Source: Streptomyces speibonae
GTDB lineage: Bacteria; Actinomycetota; Actinomycetes; Streptomycetales; Streptomycetaceae
DNA: 5,637 bases
Reading direction: 5' to 3'
NCBI GenBank assembly: GCA_000715605.1
Contig: KL568547.1
Span: 63,442 to 69,078 of the forward strand
Positions 5,461 to 5,637 of the stretch are shown piece by piece. A program made the position numbers and the translations under genes. How positions within the stretch are numbered: the stretch's first letter is position 1; each line of letters starts with the position of its first letter. The notes under the pieces were generated by a model. It worked only from the letters and a program-made list of their open reading frames with translations. It was not told the origin of the DNA and ran no database searches.

Positions 5461-5491
5461 CCGGGCACGGCCGGCCCCGGGCCGTGCCCGG
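5461..5491 (+). terminator. Strong hairpin terminator after the ynfA-like gene
   Basis: CCGGGCACGGCC (5461-5472) and GGCCGTGCCCGG (5480-5491) are perfect 12-bp inverted repeats around a 7-base loop. No T-run follows, as is common for actinobacterial I-shaped terminators. Position, 38 bases after the ynfA-like stop and 58 bases before the next start codon, supports termination. Confidence 0.8.
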
Positions 5492-5549
5492 ATGCGCCCG
5501 GTCCGCCCAGTGATGTCCGATGACGCCCGACCGCCGAGGAGCAGTCCCC

Positions 5550-5637
5550 ATGGCCACCGCCGTACCGCCCGCCGCGTCCCGCATCGCCGTCGTCACGGGC
5601 GCGAGCAGCGGCATCGGCGCCGCCACGGCACGCCGGC
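5550..5637 (+). CDS. Short-chain dehydrogenase/reductase, N-terminal part only
   Basis: The 29 complete codons before the window edge encode a short leader (MATAVPPAAS), then the first Rossmann strand RIAVVTG and the dinucleotide-binding motif TGASSGIG (residues 16-23), diagnostic of classical short-chain dehydrogenases/reductases. The start ATG at 5550 is preceded by GAGGAG (5536-5541) at an eight-base spacing. The catalytic Ser-Tyr-Lys residues lie beyond the edge, so the substrate and the choice of NAD or NADP cannot be judged. The gene is separated from the ynfA-like gene by the hairpin terminator and probably has its own promoter, although I see no clear -10/-35. Confidence 0.9.
   Translation, partial: MATAVPPAASRIAVVTGASSGIGAATARR

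Noticed and set aside
1..5637. CRISPR arrays, tRNA or rRNA genes, insertion sequences, toxin-antitoxin or defence modules
   Set aside because: I looked on both strands and saw no spaced repeat array, no tRNA-like cloverleaf, no transposase motif and no defence-type domains.

Overview
The window has the base composition of a high-GC actinobacterium. Third codon positions are almost all G or C, GTG starts occur, and the proteins resemble those of Streptomyces and close relatives. The assignment rests on composition and protein style only. The first 35 bases are not genomic: they contain the 19-bp Tn5/Nextera mosaic end, so real sequence probably begins near base 36. The right edge cuts a gene, so the window is probably most or all of one draft contig.

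Layout, left to right. Bases 36-222 hold no gene I can support, only a short 24-bp-period direct repeat. Four genes then lie on the minus strand; in transcription order (right to left) they are: a luciferase-like flavin-dependent monooxygenase of the CE1758 type (3064-4194), its partner FMN reductase of the CE1759 type (2441-3067, ATGA overlap), an OmpR/MprA-like response regulator (1648-2367) and an MprB-like sensor kinase (223-1647, GTG start directly after the regulator's TGA). The monooxygenase promoter region has a TATAGT -10-like hexamer overlapped by a MarR-like inverted repeat. A 19-bp direct repeat (8+3+8) lies just upstream of the response regulator and looks like an autoregulatory OmpR-family site.

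Bases 4204-4490 look like a scar: the last ~34 codons of a zinc-type alcohol dehydrogenase/quinone reductase on the minus strand, abutting the last ~29 codons of an unrecognised plus-strand gene with no start. That plus-strand fragment shares a CTAG with the stop codon of a MarR-family regulator (4491-4964, minus). Divergent from marR is a YnfA/UPF0060 four-helix membrane protein (5087-5422, plus), followed by a strong 12-bp-stem terminator. The start of a short-chain dehydrogenase (5550 onward) runs off the right edge.

Inferred working model: the reductase supplies reduced FMN to the monooxygenase. The pair is probably controlled by a MarR-type repressor, plausibly the neighbouring one. The MprAB-like two-component system either reads through from that operon or starts from its own promoter. 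The monooxygenase substrate is unknown. I see no CRISPR array, RNA gene, intact mobile element or defence system. The best candidates for something undescribed are the co-oriented monooxygenase/reductase/two-component cluster and its two regulatory sites.
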